The notes under the pieces were generated by a model. The model had not been told where the DNA came from and searched no databases. It worked only from the letters and a program-made list of their open reading frames with translations. Shown here in pieces: positions 23,000 through 34,399 of a stretch of DNA of 64,000 nucleotides (its first letter is position 1; every line of letters begins with the position of its first letter). A program made the translations under genes and the position numbers. Source of the DNA: Tetraselmis striata (Eukaryota > Chlorophyta > Chlorodendrophyceae > Chlorodendrales > Chlorodendraceae); contig VCJN01001070.1 in assembly GCA_006384855.1 (NCBI GenBank), positions 1 to 64,000 of the forward strand, read 5' to 3'.

Positions 23000-25330
23000 A
23001 CCGACTGTGCCACGCAAGTCGCCCTGCTACTCAGCAATCTGGCGACCCGCAACCGTGCGACGGGGGTCGACCTGCGCCGCAGCTGTGCGTTCCAAAACCC
23101 GATCCGTACCCTCGGCCCCAAGCTCGGAGCATTCACATCCACTCACGACGTCCATGCAATGGCCCGACGCGCCCCTACGGACGCTATACCGGCTGCCGCG
23201 CGCCGCCGCTCCAGCTGGGGTGAGCAGAGTCGGACTCGCCACTACTAACACATGATCCGACGCGAAGCTCGTCGCAGCCAGTAGTATCACGCACCTATAT
23301 GGGCGGGAGAAGATCGCGACTGTTCACCAACCGGCGCCGCCTACAGCCGACAGTCGGCGATGCACCACGGCCAGCTCCCCCAAGAGCTCCAGACACCACC
23401 AACTACCAGCTACAAGCGGCCCACGCCCCGGCCGCGGCAGCCCCTCAACCCACGGAGATGGACGGCGACGACTCGCCACTGGCAGTCGACCAGCCGGCGA
23501 CATACAAGCGTCGGTCCAGCCCCGCACCCCGAGCCGTCTCCATCACCGGCCGCAGCCCATGTCCCCACCGCGACAGGAGAGGCCTCGGAGGCCACCGCCC
23601 CCCTCGAGCAATCCTACACAACCAGCACACCAGCCCAGGCGTCCCGCCTGGCCCATCTCGCGGCAAAGGCTCACCGCCCCCGTCGCCCCCCGCGCCGGAC
23701 GAACCCCTTGCAGTTGCAGGTAGGCCGTCTACCGACACCTTCCGCCGGCAAGGCGCCCAACCCCAAGCCGGACGCACGCCCGCGACTATCAGCGCCGCTA
23801 CCCAAGAACTACGGACGTTTCTAGTCGATACGCCCGGATGCATGTTTTCGAATTTACCAGCACTTTCCTCGCAAGTATTACATATAGTGTATTGCCCGAC
23901 CCGCGGGCTTGGTACAGGCACGAGAGTGAGTCATCATGTCATTAAACGCATTATACTGTGCAAAAAAATAAAAAAATAGAGATGGAGGGCATTGTAGCCC
24001 CCACCCCATCAAGCTAGCCGGCTCAGCGGTACATAAATACTGAGCACCATATAGCTATTCCGGTTGGCTCCCCTCCCCCATCACACCTCAATAGCAACAT
24101 GCGGGACGCCTCTGGCTGCCTTAGCGTGCCTGCTGACCTCTAAATGGAATGGGTCTGACTTAGGTAGGGACAACATGGAGGCGCTGTTGTCTTAGCTACC
24201 GCCCACATGAAGGAGGAGGGGCTAGGAAACATAGGAGGATGGCCGGTAGCTTGAGCAGTGATAACACTTCGTGTTCCCCACTGTGGTTAGAGATAGCGGG
24301 TCCTAAGAGCAACTCAATCTGGGCGAGTGGATGCAGCAGACTAGACGTTGTAACAAATTTCAATTTCAATTTCAATTTTAGCGACGTGAGTCACCATCTC
24401 ACCGCACGCAATCGCGTCCCCTCACGCCCATATCGAACGATAGCGTTGTCCATGTAGGTAGAGTTTGCATGCGGTGCTGTCCGGGGCAAATGACGCCGCG
24501 CCGTTAAAATACCGCTGAAATATCCGGATGTATTGCGGCACGAAGAACTGCTGGTTGTCGAGAAGCGAAATCACCAATTCCGGGATAATACCGTCAATAA
24601 TGCGGTAGTCGCTACATCATTATTGTTCCATCAGTTCTTCCGTCCACATTTCGATAGCGACTATATGTTTCACCCCGAACGCCGCGGTTCTGTCCCCTGG
24701 TACCTGCCCTGGTACCCTGTATTTATTTCCTGCACTACCGGTACCCGTAAATCCGTAATCCTTAGCGACCACTCTGGTTCATTTTTTCCAGTGTACCCTC
24801 GGGGTACCCTGTAATGATTACATAGTCGCTGTTCATTTTAGATGCTGGGTGCACTCTAACTAGAAGGATCTCAGTGGCGACTGGCGAGTGGGTACAGCCG
24901 TGCGGGGTAGTCCGACCCGCGCGCGCTGAGTCGTCGTCGTGTTGAGCGCTGAGCGCGAACAGTCGCTGAAATAAGCGACTACGCCAGTCCTCACCGGCCC
25001 ACAGCAAATGCCAACGGCGCCTCCAAGTTGCCTCGGCACACCAAGCGCGGAGTGCACCTCTTAGCAATACGTGTCGCCGGGAAAGGTTAGTGCTCCCACC
25101 ATCGCCTGCTCGCCTTGCGGAGAGCACTCCGTGCCTGAGACGGCATGTTCTTCATTGGCGAAGACCAAGTGAATATGAAAATAAAAAGAATCCGTCGCTT
25201 TCGAAATTTGCCATGTGCCTCGTCGACGAAGCGGAACGCACCGCCTGGTGGGCAGCGCACGGCGGCCGGCCTACCACCACCCGGTGTGGTGTAGCTGACA
25301 AGGTCCCGGCCGGCCCAGCCCCTCCGTAGG
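23000..25330. other. Intergenic, low-information sequence upstream of UBC9
   Basis: Overlapping Pro/Arg/Ser-rich frames to about 23980, an A-rich stretch at 23961-23980, a triplicated TTTCAA microsatellite at 24357-24377, and several GGTACC-bearing inverted motifs around 24697-24810. No supported gene. The 5' leader of UBC9 must lie in the last few hundred bases. Confidence 0.4.
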
Positions 25331-27212
25331 ATGACGATGCTGGGCGTGGCGAAGAACCGGCTGGCGGAGGAACGCAAGAGCTGGCGCAAGGACCATCCCT
25401 TCGGCTTCGTCGCCAAGCCGTCGCAGGGCGCCGGCGGGGAGGTGAACATGATGCAGTGGAAGTGTGTGGTGCCCGGCAAGAAGGGCACCGACTGGGAGGG
25501 TGGCCGGTACCCCGTCACACTAACCTTTTCCTCCGACTACCCGACAAAGCCGCCGATGGCCGAGTTTCCCCCACGTTTTTTCCACCCTAACGGTGCGGAC
25601 CCCTCCGGGGAATGTGTGTGTGTGTGTGTGGGGGGAGGGGGGGGGGGGGGGGGGGCGGTCGGTGCATGCCCCTGTTTGATGCTGCTCCCCAGTCTCCCCA
25701 CCAAAACATTGCTGCGGCAATGCAGGCTGATACTCACCCCCTGTCTCCTCGCACCCCATCGACCCCCATTACGCCATCTTGCCGCACCGGGCTACACAGT
25801 CTACCCCAGTGGCAAGGTGCGCCCCCTTACCCCCCCCCCCCCTCCTCCCCCCCCCCCCCGGGGGGGGAGGAGGGGGGCACTGGCGCATCTCATCCCTGCT
25901 GTCGCCGCCGCATGCCATGCGGATGCTGTTCCCATTGCCCTGCCTCCCCTGCCCTTCCCTCCCCGCCCTGCTCTGAACCCTCTCGTGCCGCTGTACTGGG
26001 GTTGCTTTAGGTCTGCTTGTCCATCATCAACGACCCCGGTACATGGAAGGTGAACCCCACCTCACCCCTACGCGGCGCCTTTTAATGCCATGCCATGCCA
26101 TGCCATGCCTGCTGCTTAGACCATAGCCCTGGTTGTTCACTCACTGCAGCTCACCCTCCTACTGCCCTGTGTGCCCCCTTGTTCCCCTCTGACTTACGCA
26201 GCCCTCCATCACGATCAAGGCGGTACGTATCCCCCTCCCCCCGCCCAATACGCTGACGACACCATAGCACCATCAGCACCTCACACCTCCGTTCCCGCCG
26301 CGCCCCAACCCCCACGCTCTGCCAAACCCCCAGCATTGCATCAGCAAATGCAAGGGCTGTTGCATCTGCCCCCTTGTAATGCCTGCCTGCTTATCCGTGC
26401 AGACAGGCACGTATGCGGCTGTTGTCCGGTCTGGTGCGCTGATGTGCGCCCGTGCTCTGGTATGCAGATCCTCACTGGCATCCAGGTCCGCCCAGCACGG
26501 CGTCCCCCGGGATGATGGCAAACCCCTGCTCGCCGGTCTCCCCCCCTACCCCTCCCTGCCCCTCCCGGATTTCTTAGGGCTCACCTCGCAGCATACCCCC
26601 ACCACACACCACCAAAATCCACTCCCATGGGGGCGTCGCCCACCCAACAGCGGGGAAACCATTCAGCCCGCGGTTGTGGTTGCACGTGGGACCCAACACA
26701 ACCACCACCCGGCCCACTGCAAACAACATCAACACCCATATAGGCGCTCCCTTATCCGCTGTATTGCATTGCAAGCCGCATCCAACCAGCCAGCCCAGGC
26801 CCAGGCCCAGCCTGCGGCACAGCGCCAACGCGAAGCACTCCAGCCAGTAAACCGCCGCGCGACGGTGACCCACGCCGCCGAGTGAGGTGCGACTGGCACG
26901 GCGTCTGCTGGCCTGCGCAGGACCTACTGGACACCCCGAACAACAGCGACGCGGCGCAGGAGGACGCGTTCTACTGCTACGATCGCAGCCCAGCAGAGTA
27001 CAAACGGTCCCCCTGCCCCCCCGCCCTCTCAACACCATTTCCCATGTCTTCCCCTTTCATCATCTGATGCCAGGCTAGCGCCCGCCGTTCCATGCGGCCT
27101 GGGTTGTAGCGGGGCTGGCAGGCGCTGACACCCGCCTCCGTCCCCGGGCGGCCGCAGTCGCGTGCGGCAGCAGGCTCAGAAATACTCGGACGATGACGAG
27201 ATCGTCCTATGA
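25331..27212 (+). CDS. UBC9: SUMO-conjugating enzyme E2 (UBC9 homologue)
   Basis: Seven exons join in phase: 25331-25592, 25800-25816, 26011-26049, 26202-26222, 26468-26485, 26921-27006, 27158-27212; 165 residues, close to the usual 158-160. It opens with NRLAEERKSWRKDHPFGFVA, followed by the insertion characteristic of UBC9. The E2 motif FHPNVYPSGK is assembled across exons 1-2, with the catalytic Cys about residue 95 in VCLSIIND. PSITIKAILTGIQDLL and the C-terminal helix EYKRRVRQQAQKY follow. The enzyme takes SUMO from the E1 and passes it to target lysines, mainly in the nucleus. The C terminus ends in an acidic DDDEIVL tail. Intron 1 has a GT/G-rich tract, intron 2 C and G runs, and intron 3 a four-copy TGCCA repeat. 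A TGTAA lies near 27837. Confidence 0.95.
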
Positions 27213-28586
27213 CGCAGCACGCACCGGCAGCCACCACATCCGCGCCCCAGCCTCTACCCACTAGCGAACGGCCGCCAGGCATGGCCAGCATGCCGCATCT
27301 ACCAATAAACCAGTTAACGCACGTATCTATCGCACACTTTGCCCCGCTGCTTCCCACCGGTGCCCACCAGCCCTTGCCTTGTCAACATGGCACCTGCATG
27401 GACTACAGTGGTAGCAGCGGCTACCTTGCCTTGCTTTGCCTCGCCCTGGGACATGATGCCCTGTCACTGACTCATTGCGCCGAGCCGCCAATATGGGAAA
27501 GTTGATTCTGGTCAGCAGGGTATATGCAATCCAATGGTCGTGTGGAAACGGCCGCTGCCATGTAGGGCAATCAAGACGATCGCGTCGCTCGACGCATGCG
27601 GCAAACATGACTGCCACACCACTGAGGGTTCCATCTGTGCTGGCTGGTCTGGCGAGGCGTTGCATCCCCGGTCAGCCCTGCTGTGCACGCATTCTGACAC
27701 AGAGGTACTCGCTCAGCGGGCCAATCAAAGAAAAAGCACTCTCCTCGGCGCCCTCAATTACCGCTATCCCCCATCTCCCTGATTTACTGTACTGGAACCA
27801 ATCGTATACAGGTACGCAACCCATGCAGGCGTCGGCGGTGTAAGGCGTAGTCAACACTACTGAAAGATGTTTGTGGGTTCTAACAGAGGGTGCAGTTGCA
27901 GGTTCATGACTGCACTGCCTAAACTTGAGGCACAACGGGCGCGGCGTGTTCTTGTCAAACTGCTCCTACTCAAAGCCTATCTTCCATGATGGGACCCGTC
28001 TGCACGCTGGCGATACCAGTACTAGTAGCGGCAGGCACCTGTTCTTGGGGTGGCGCCATCGGACAGAGGCTCTGAGCGCGGGAGCTCTGCTGCTAACGTT
28101 ACGTAGCTCCGCAGCTCCATCAGTATCACTGCCGAGCCTGACAGAAAAGCGCACATCCATGAAACGAGATATGTGATGATGATACCCACGCCTAACGGCG
28201 CCTCAGGGGTGCTGTGTCAGGGCACAGGATTACCCCCCCCCCCCCCCCCCCCCCCTCCCATCGCGCTTACTTTCCAACTGTGCATTTAGTGGCTCGCCGC
28301 CACACTACTGGGCAGTGCATACCAGCCGCGTATGTACTCAAGGCCCCCCTCGTCTGATGAGCCTGTTACCTATTTGCCTGGCGCAAACCTGCCCACCTCC
28401 CACACAAGTATCATGTCATGGCGTTCCCCCAGCCCCCGTTTCCTTTCCACTCCTTGCCTTCCAGTCAGGACGGACGAATGCTCAGCAGAATAACTATTTA
28501 CACGGCCGGGGAACCGACGGCCGACAAAGCGGGCGGGGATCTCCCTCAGGCCCCGACTCCCTTCGTCTGGAGCTCGCAGATCGGAC
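27213..28586. other. Intergenic between convergent genes
   Basis: Lies between the UBC9 stop and the stop of the minus-strand lumenal-protein gene. It contains the presumed UBC9 3' UTR, a TGTAA near 27837 and a C tract of about 24 bases at 28230-28254. No further gene is supported. Confidence 0.45.
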
Positions 28587-29198
28587 TCAGTACAGCTCGC
28601 CTTCAGCCTCGAGCTCCTCGTAGGCCTCGACCCCATCCGCGTCCGCCTCTCCGTACGCCCCCTCCTCACCATACGCCTCTTCTTCGCCGTAGGCCTCCTC
28701 CTCGGCCTCCTCCTCAAAGCCGCCCACCCCGTCCTCGATTTCCTGGGCCCCGTTCTGGGCCTCGAACTTGCGCAGCTCTACGCCGCCCTGGGGCATCACG
28801 AGGAGGGCACGCTGGGCCAGTGCTCCCAGCGGCGCCTCGGCCGGCATCTCGCGGGCCGCGAGGGCTGAGGAGGCGGCAAACACCACCACCGCCAGAGACG
28901 CCGCGAACAAATAGCCTGTAGGACGCCATCAGAGACACTGGAGGCTGGACAGCGAAACCGAAAGAGCGTGGGTGATATGTGGTGGCGGCAGGGCAGTTGA
29001 GCTGGTCGTTCCGGTTGGAGCAAAGTATCTGGTACCTGGCCGGCCTAGTGCTGTCGCGGCCTGATGACCGCGCCCTCACCTGCCTTGACCCCAGAGCGGA
29101 CGGACGGCGGGAGCGATGACCGCGCGCGCGCCGTGGAATAAAGGTTGGGAGCGCGCGGCGCGCGCCGTTTTGGCGAGATCGCGACTTCAAACGCGACC
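28587..29198 (-). CDS. Small acidic protein with probable thylakoid-lumen targeting peptide
   Basis: Two exons, 29198-29082 and 28918-28587, join in phase (donor GGCAG/GTGAGG, acceptor TCCTACAG), giving about 149 residues. Residues 1-38 are Arg/Ser/Ala-rich with almost no acid (SPKRRAPRAPNLYSTARARS), like a chloroplast transit peptide. A hydrophobic stretch, YLFAASLAVVVFAASSALAA, follows with an AxA-type cleavage site, the classic bipartite signal for the thylakoid lumen. The mature part has QRALLVMPQGGVELRKFEAQ, then a low-complexity tail of AYGEEEAYGEE-type repeats ending EGELY. The family is not recognised. A secreted protein is an alternative. An in-frame Met at 29269 could extend the start. 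A TGTAA lies about 90 bases beyond the stop on the gene strand. Confidence 0.6.
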
Positions 29199-29274
29199 AT
29201 CGACGCGCAGTTCGCAGCAGCCCCACCAAGAAGCAGGGATGTGGAGATATACTCCGTCGTTGGATTCAATGCAC

Positions 29275-29370
29275 TTGTTTTTTTCGTCCCCTGGCAGACA
29301 GGACTGGCAACAGTGAAACCCTTGCAGCGTCTCTATACGACGGCCGTTTTCACGTTTTGGCTGCTATCCA
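29275..29370 (+). repeat. Dispersed repeat, copy B
   Basis: Matches 10576-10665 through CAGGACTGGCA, CAGTGAAACCCTTGCAGCG and CGACGGCCGTTT. A half copy follows at 29707-29770. These are the only recognisable features of 29270-30608, which otherwise holds AT-richer intergenic DNA. Confidence 0.65.
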
Positions 29371-30608
29371 GTAACGGAAAGCCCTGGGTAGGCGACGCTC
29401 CGTTACGGCCAAACGCACAAACAAATTGCCGAAGCATTCCGCACAACCAAATGACCAAATCTAGGTCAGTAACAGAATTTCCAACACTGCTTTGGATTAC
29501 TGTCTAAAACACTGCCATCAAAATATCCGGAATTGACCCCGAAAGGTCTGCCCTTCCCGTTTGGGCTTCGGTCCATTCGAGTTGGGGCAAGCCCATCCCG
29601 CGGCTTCATTGCACTATACTACAGCACGTCCACAATCAACCCAGTGCCCTCGATTTTAGCGACTTATGCATTCATACTTTCGTTCGCCTCGCACGGAATA
29701 AGCGTAACGTGAAAACAACCCTTCTCCGAGCCTCTACGACGGCTGTTTCGAAGTTTACCGGCAGCAGCCCATATCAACCTACGACGGACCGCTTTGTGAA
29801 CGTAATAAAGCAGCTCAAGCTTTGTTTACGGTCATGAAGTGAAATCCAAGGCATTTCGAATATTAACAACTAATTAGCGGCCAATGACGACGAGTGAAGG
29901 TAACTCCCACACACTACCTCACATCATATCAGGCGTATTATTAACGATTTACAAGCATATATTCGTACAATCGCCGGGGCGCATCTATACCTTCTACTAG
30001 GCCCATTTTGTGATGCATGTGCATTATGCCCTCGTGTGCATAATTGCGATACAGTACAATCGCAGGGCTCCGCACTCTCTCAGCAACAGACATCACAAAT
30101 GCGCATGATACCTAATGTACCGTAGCACATACAGCAATGGACTGCTGTGGTACCAGGCGATTGCTACTGGCAGGAAGGCAGGAACATATCAACTTATTAT
30201 CATAGGGATGACACCATTTTATAAATAATTAAATACTACTTCTGCCTCACTGTAAGTAGCAGCCATCGAGCTCGCGATGGGGTGGGTCATCATGATTTAC
30301 GGGTGTCTATGACTTTTGCTGTACCTGGGCACAGTGTGTCATCGTCCGATTTCCAAGACAGCAGCCAACAGACTGCACGATGCTGCCACTGCATGATTCT
30401 CGGCCGAAGATGCTAAACCGCGGACTCGGATGACCTGGAGAAACCCTACAGACGACGACGCCAGCCGGCCGTGCCTAGCGTTGCTTATTCATTCCTGCTT
30501 ATTACACTCTGCCATGATGGACAATGAGCCATCCAGGAACTCTGCTACAACTAACGTGCACATTGCGAGCACCTTTCCAACTGATGGCGGGTCAGCTTCG
30601 GGACCGGC
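29371..30608. other. Intergenic between two minus-strand genes
   Basis: No gene seen. It includes the half copy of the dispersed repeat (29707-29770). A TTACA at about 30501-30505, which is TGTAA on the minus strand, probably marks the 3' end of the next gene's transcript. Confidence 0.45.
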
Positions 30609-33444
30609 TCAGAATTCATCCATGTCCATGGAGCTATCACGCGCACTCAACATCGACCGCCTAGCAGTGGACGCGCCACTGTGGAAGCTGTCTCCGGAGG
30701 TGCCGTACGCGGCCGTCAGCGGGTCCGCGGACTGGTAGCTCTGCCCGCTGCTGCTGGAGCTGTCCGGCTCGATCTGCATGGCGGCCGCCTCCTCCAGCTC
30801 CTCAGGGCTGAGCACGCGCTGCTGAACCCCCGCCGACGCCACCAGCTGCCGCAGTTCCGGGGGCAGAGCCTCCTTGTTCCCGCCCGACTTGTACAGGTGC
30901 CGGAGCGGCACTGGACTGCCAGTGCCGTCGCCGGTCTCAACCTGATATGTCACCTTGCTGGGCGACATGGGCGGGGAAGCGACGTCGAACATGTGCGAGT
31001 CAGGGGGTGCCCGCGCCGCGGGGCGTGAGACCGCCGAGGCAGACACCCCTGCCGCGCCCGCGCTGGATGGGGTGCTGCCCCACCAGCCCCTGCCCACAAG
31101 GCCGAGGAAGCCGGTGTCAGCCAGCGGCTGTGCAGCGGGTGGCTGGGGCGGAGCTCCGGGTGCCGGCTGGACAGCCGCTGCTGCCGCCAAGCTCGAAGTG
31201 GCGCCGCGGAGGCTTGACGGCATGTACGGCTTGACGGCCCGCGCTGAGTTGCGCAACGGACCAGCACCCGCAGCAGGAGCTGCTGCTGCCACTGGTGCTG
31301 CCTCGGTGCCGGCAAGGTCATTGGCATCCGGCCGTGCTGTCATCGCGGGCCGGTAAACCGCATGCGCGGCGGCGAGGCCAGCCGCAGCGACTCCCAGACC
31401 AGAGCGGCTCGTATCGCCGCCGAGCTCAGACAAGCTGTCCGCCTCACTACGGAACGTGGACGGCGGCTCGGACGCCTCACACGCCGTGCGGTACGTTGTC
31501 GCGGGCTCCGACGTTGCCTCCTCGCGCGCTGTGCGAAAGACTGTGTCTGCTGATGACCGATAAGTGGAGCGCACGGTGTCTCTTCCGCGCGGCGTCTCGC
31601 CCCGCGCGCCCGCACGCACCATGGACGCGTCGCGGCTGCGCTTGTTGGGGGAGTTTCCCACTCAAGCTTGACATGTCCAGCAGGGGAACAGGCGAAAGCG
31701 GCTTGGGCCTCTCGCCGGGCGGGGCGTTTGCGCTGCCTGTGACAGCCCGCGGCGTCTCCTCGTCTTCGCTGGCGCTTAGCAGGTCGACGTGGTGCGACGG
31801 CCCGACGCGGCCGCCAGTCAACTGGCCGGTTGCCAGGAGCGCCTCAGTGGTACCTTTAGCTGAGGCCGGGAGCGCGCTCGCCTCCAAATCGTCCTCTGCA
31901 GCTGCCGCGCCCTTGCTACTTCCCTGCTGGCGCCGGCGGTGGAGGTACATCAGTGTGCCCGCGAGCACGGCCGCTAGGATCAGGAGCGCAACGACGGTGA
32001 CGACAATGGCCCAGATAGTTGTGGAGCTGCCAGGTGACGGATCTTCCGGAGGCGGGACGCTGCCAAGGGAGTTTTCATTGACGGGGGTCGGCACCCCGCC
32101 ATCGACAGCAATGGGCGGTGGCGGAGCAGCGGGCGTCGGTGGTGCCACAAAGGCGGAGCAATCAATGATGCTCAGAGGCTGGCCAGTCGGCGCCGCCCCC
32201 GCCAGGCCGCTGAACAGCACCGGTCCGCGCGCTTTGCCGAATGCCGCGTCTGCGGCGCCGCAAGAGCTTGCCGGCTCGGTTAGTGTGTCCAGCAGCGGAC
32301 CTGGCAGCGACCCGGCCGCCAGCTCAACCTCGATGGGCACGACCACGCTGCCTGCGCGGGGGTCGCCCACCCGGACCTGCGCCACCTCAAAGCCGCCAGG
32401 GAGCGCTGACAGCATGCTCCGAACGCTGGCCTCCACCTCGGAGCGGAAGGCAGCGGTTGAGCCGTTCACGGTGACGTCCTCCAGGGAGAGGTCGGGGAAG
32501 GTGGTGTCGAAGCGGAGCGTCTGCTTTGGGTCTAGCGGCACCGGTGGGAGCGCCAGCGGAGGAAGTGGTTCGCCGGGGACCACGCCGAGGCAGCCCTCCG
32601 AGTCGGGGCCAAAGAGGCCCGGCAGCTGCGCAAACTGAGCCCAGGTGGCGACTGGCTCGCCGGCCGTGTCCGTCAGGATGACGTCCGCTTCCAAGCAGTC
32701 CTCCTGCATGGCGGCGCCGTGGCAGGTGGCGTCGCAGAGCTCCGACCAGCGCATGCTGAGCTGAGCGGCGTCGTACCCAACGCAGGAGGCGCTCAGCGCG
32801 GTGTGGCAGGCGTGCTGGCGGCACTCAGAGCCGCTTGGCCCCAGCCGCTCCCGGTATAGCTCGTACGCCGGCAGGATGGAGCCGACGCCCTCGCAGATGG
32901 GGGCATCCAGTGCCGCCTGGCAGTCTCCAGAGCAGGCCTTCTCGTGGTCGACGAGCACGTTGGAGGCGGTGGGGCCGCAGCTGGCGGCGACGAGGTTGGA
33001 GCAGTCGTAGCCGCCGCAGATCTGCCGCATCGTGTCGCGGAGCTCCGGCATGCTGGCGCAGGACTCGGACTCCGCAAGGTACGCGAGGCAGGAGGGGGTG
33101 CAGCTGCCCTGGAAGCTGTCCACCTCGAACACGCCCGCCTGGAAGATTATGGAGCCCAGCGGGATGTGCACAAAGCCGCATTCCAGCGGCGCGCGCGTCT
33201 GGCACTGGTCCGGCAGCTGCCCGCGGTATCGCGCCACAGCGTTGATGGCAACTGAGCCATCTGCGCTGCTGCGCTTCGGGACCTGCAGCTGGCCGATGCT
33301 TTCCAGCAGAGCGTCGTTGTAGCTGCGATAGCTGTCGCTCCCCGCAGACACCATTGTCAGTGCGTGACATAGCAGAGCCATGCTGAGGAGCACGGCGCCC
33401 GCTGCAGCTCTGCGCTGAAGACATCTTGTGCCCGGCTTTGTCAT
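30609..33444 (-). CDS. Cys-rich type I membrane protein with long cytoplasmic tail, one frame break
   Basis: Opens with a signal peptide (AAAGAVLLSMALLCHALTMV). Residues about 80-265 hold repeated cysteine clusters (for example CTPSCLAYLAESESC, CSGDCQAALDAPIC and CDATCHGAAMQEDC), suggesting three related disulfide modules. A beta-rich stretch follows (TVNGSTAAFRSEVEASVRSM, which resembles a region found in many membrane-anchored algal receptors). A transmembrane helix around Trp478 is followed by HRRRQQ and a Ser/Ala/Pro-rich tail. Near 31650 the frame must shift by one base (the run AAA in GGGAAACTCC, gene strand) to continue into a 350-codon frame ending MDMDEF at 30609. That is a real indel or a sequencing error; no intron fits. 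No family was recognised. Full length would be about 940 residues. A TGTAA lies about 100 bases past the stop. Confidence 0.6.
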
Positions 33445-33772
33445 TATTAACGCCCCAATGCCGTGTTTGTCCCTGAGCTGCCAGCAGAGCTAGCTTCTTT
33501 AGGGACTGTTAAAACGTGGGCAGTCCCACTGATGACCTGCGCAGGTGGGGCCGGGAGGCCGGTGATTAGCTGCAGCAGCAGTCCACAAACGTCTGTCATG
33601 ACGACAGCCCGTGCGACAGGTGAGAGCACGAGCACCGGGATTCGTCATCAGGTGAAATAGGCGTGACGAGGGGGATGGCAGGCAATTGTACGTATTGAGG
33701 TGAGGGGGCGAGCCTGTTCGTCTGATGGCGCCGGAACGATCAGGTCGAGGGGGCTAATAGAAGATACGAGCT

Positions 33773-34389
33773 CTAACGCGTGCCGAAGCGCTCGCCATAG
33801 CGACTAAACGTTGAGATGAGATATGCGGAGAAATCCTCGGAAATACAGAGACCGCCGTCGATCGTGCTGTTCAGAAACAGGACGAAAGGGAGCGATTTAC
33901 TGCTAAATGTTCGTTTTTGAAGCACCGCGCCGAGTGTTGGAAGTGCCGACTCCAGGTGTCGGGAGCTCACTGCGCAGCGCCGACACGAACTTGCCAAAGC
34001 GCTACGGGGCAGCTTAGGGTGATGTCGAGGCAGGAAGGAGGCCTTAGGCGCTGCCACCCCCCCGCCCCCCCGCCCCCCCCCCCCCCCTCCCTCTGGTGCT
34101 TACCTGCGCTGCTGATGCCGATGTTGGATCGCGTCCTCCACGCATAGCCGCTCCGGCCGCCGACAGTGGCAGAGCGGGCAAGACGCGCGGAGGCGCTCAC
34201 CGCCGTGCAAGTAGATGGAGCAAGGGCGCCCCGGGGATAGCCTACTGCAAGATAAAGTTTGGCCAGGTTCACTGTACGTACGTGCTCGTGCTGGCGGCGC
34301 GAACTCGGACGAGCAGCAAGCGGTTGCTGCGATGCCACGATTTCGGCGTGCTTGTCGGCGGTTTCGGCAGCGGTTTGGCCGCGATTCAC
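33773..34389 (-). CDS. Candidate two-exon gene, unknown protein
   Basis: Exon 1 (34389-34104) ends at a strong donor, GCGCAG/GTAAGC, immediately followed by a G-rich tract. Exon 2 (33969-33773) starts after CTGCGCAG. The split Val codon is restored in phase, giving about 160 residues. The N-terminal part is Arg/Ser/Ala-rich (RPSSRRQHEHVRTVNLAKLY). The C-terminal part reads KSLPFVLFLNSTIDGGLCIS then EDFSAYLISTFSRYGERF. No family was recognised. Support is splice phase and plausible composition only; no TGTAA was found close downstream. It lies upstream of, and in the same orientation as, the Cys-rich membrane gene. Confidence 0.35.
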
Positions 34390-34399
34390 TGTACCCGCA

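Noticed and set aside
31295..32638. 447-codon plus-strand frame opposite the Cys-rich membrane gene
   Set aside because: It is the antisense shadow of a GC-rich gene with biased third positions. Its product is Ser/Pro/Arg-rich without motifs, whereas the minus strand gives a signal peptide, cysteine modules and a membrane helix.
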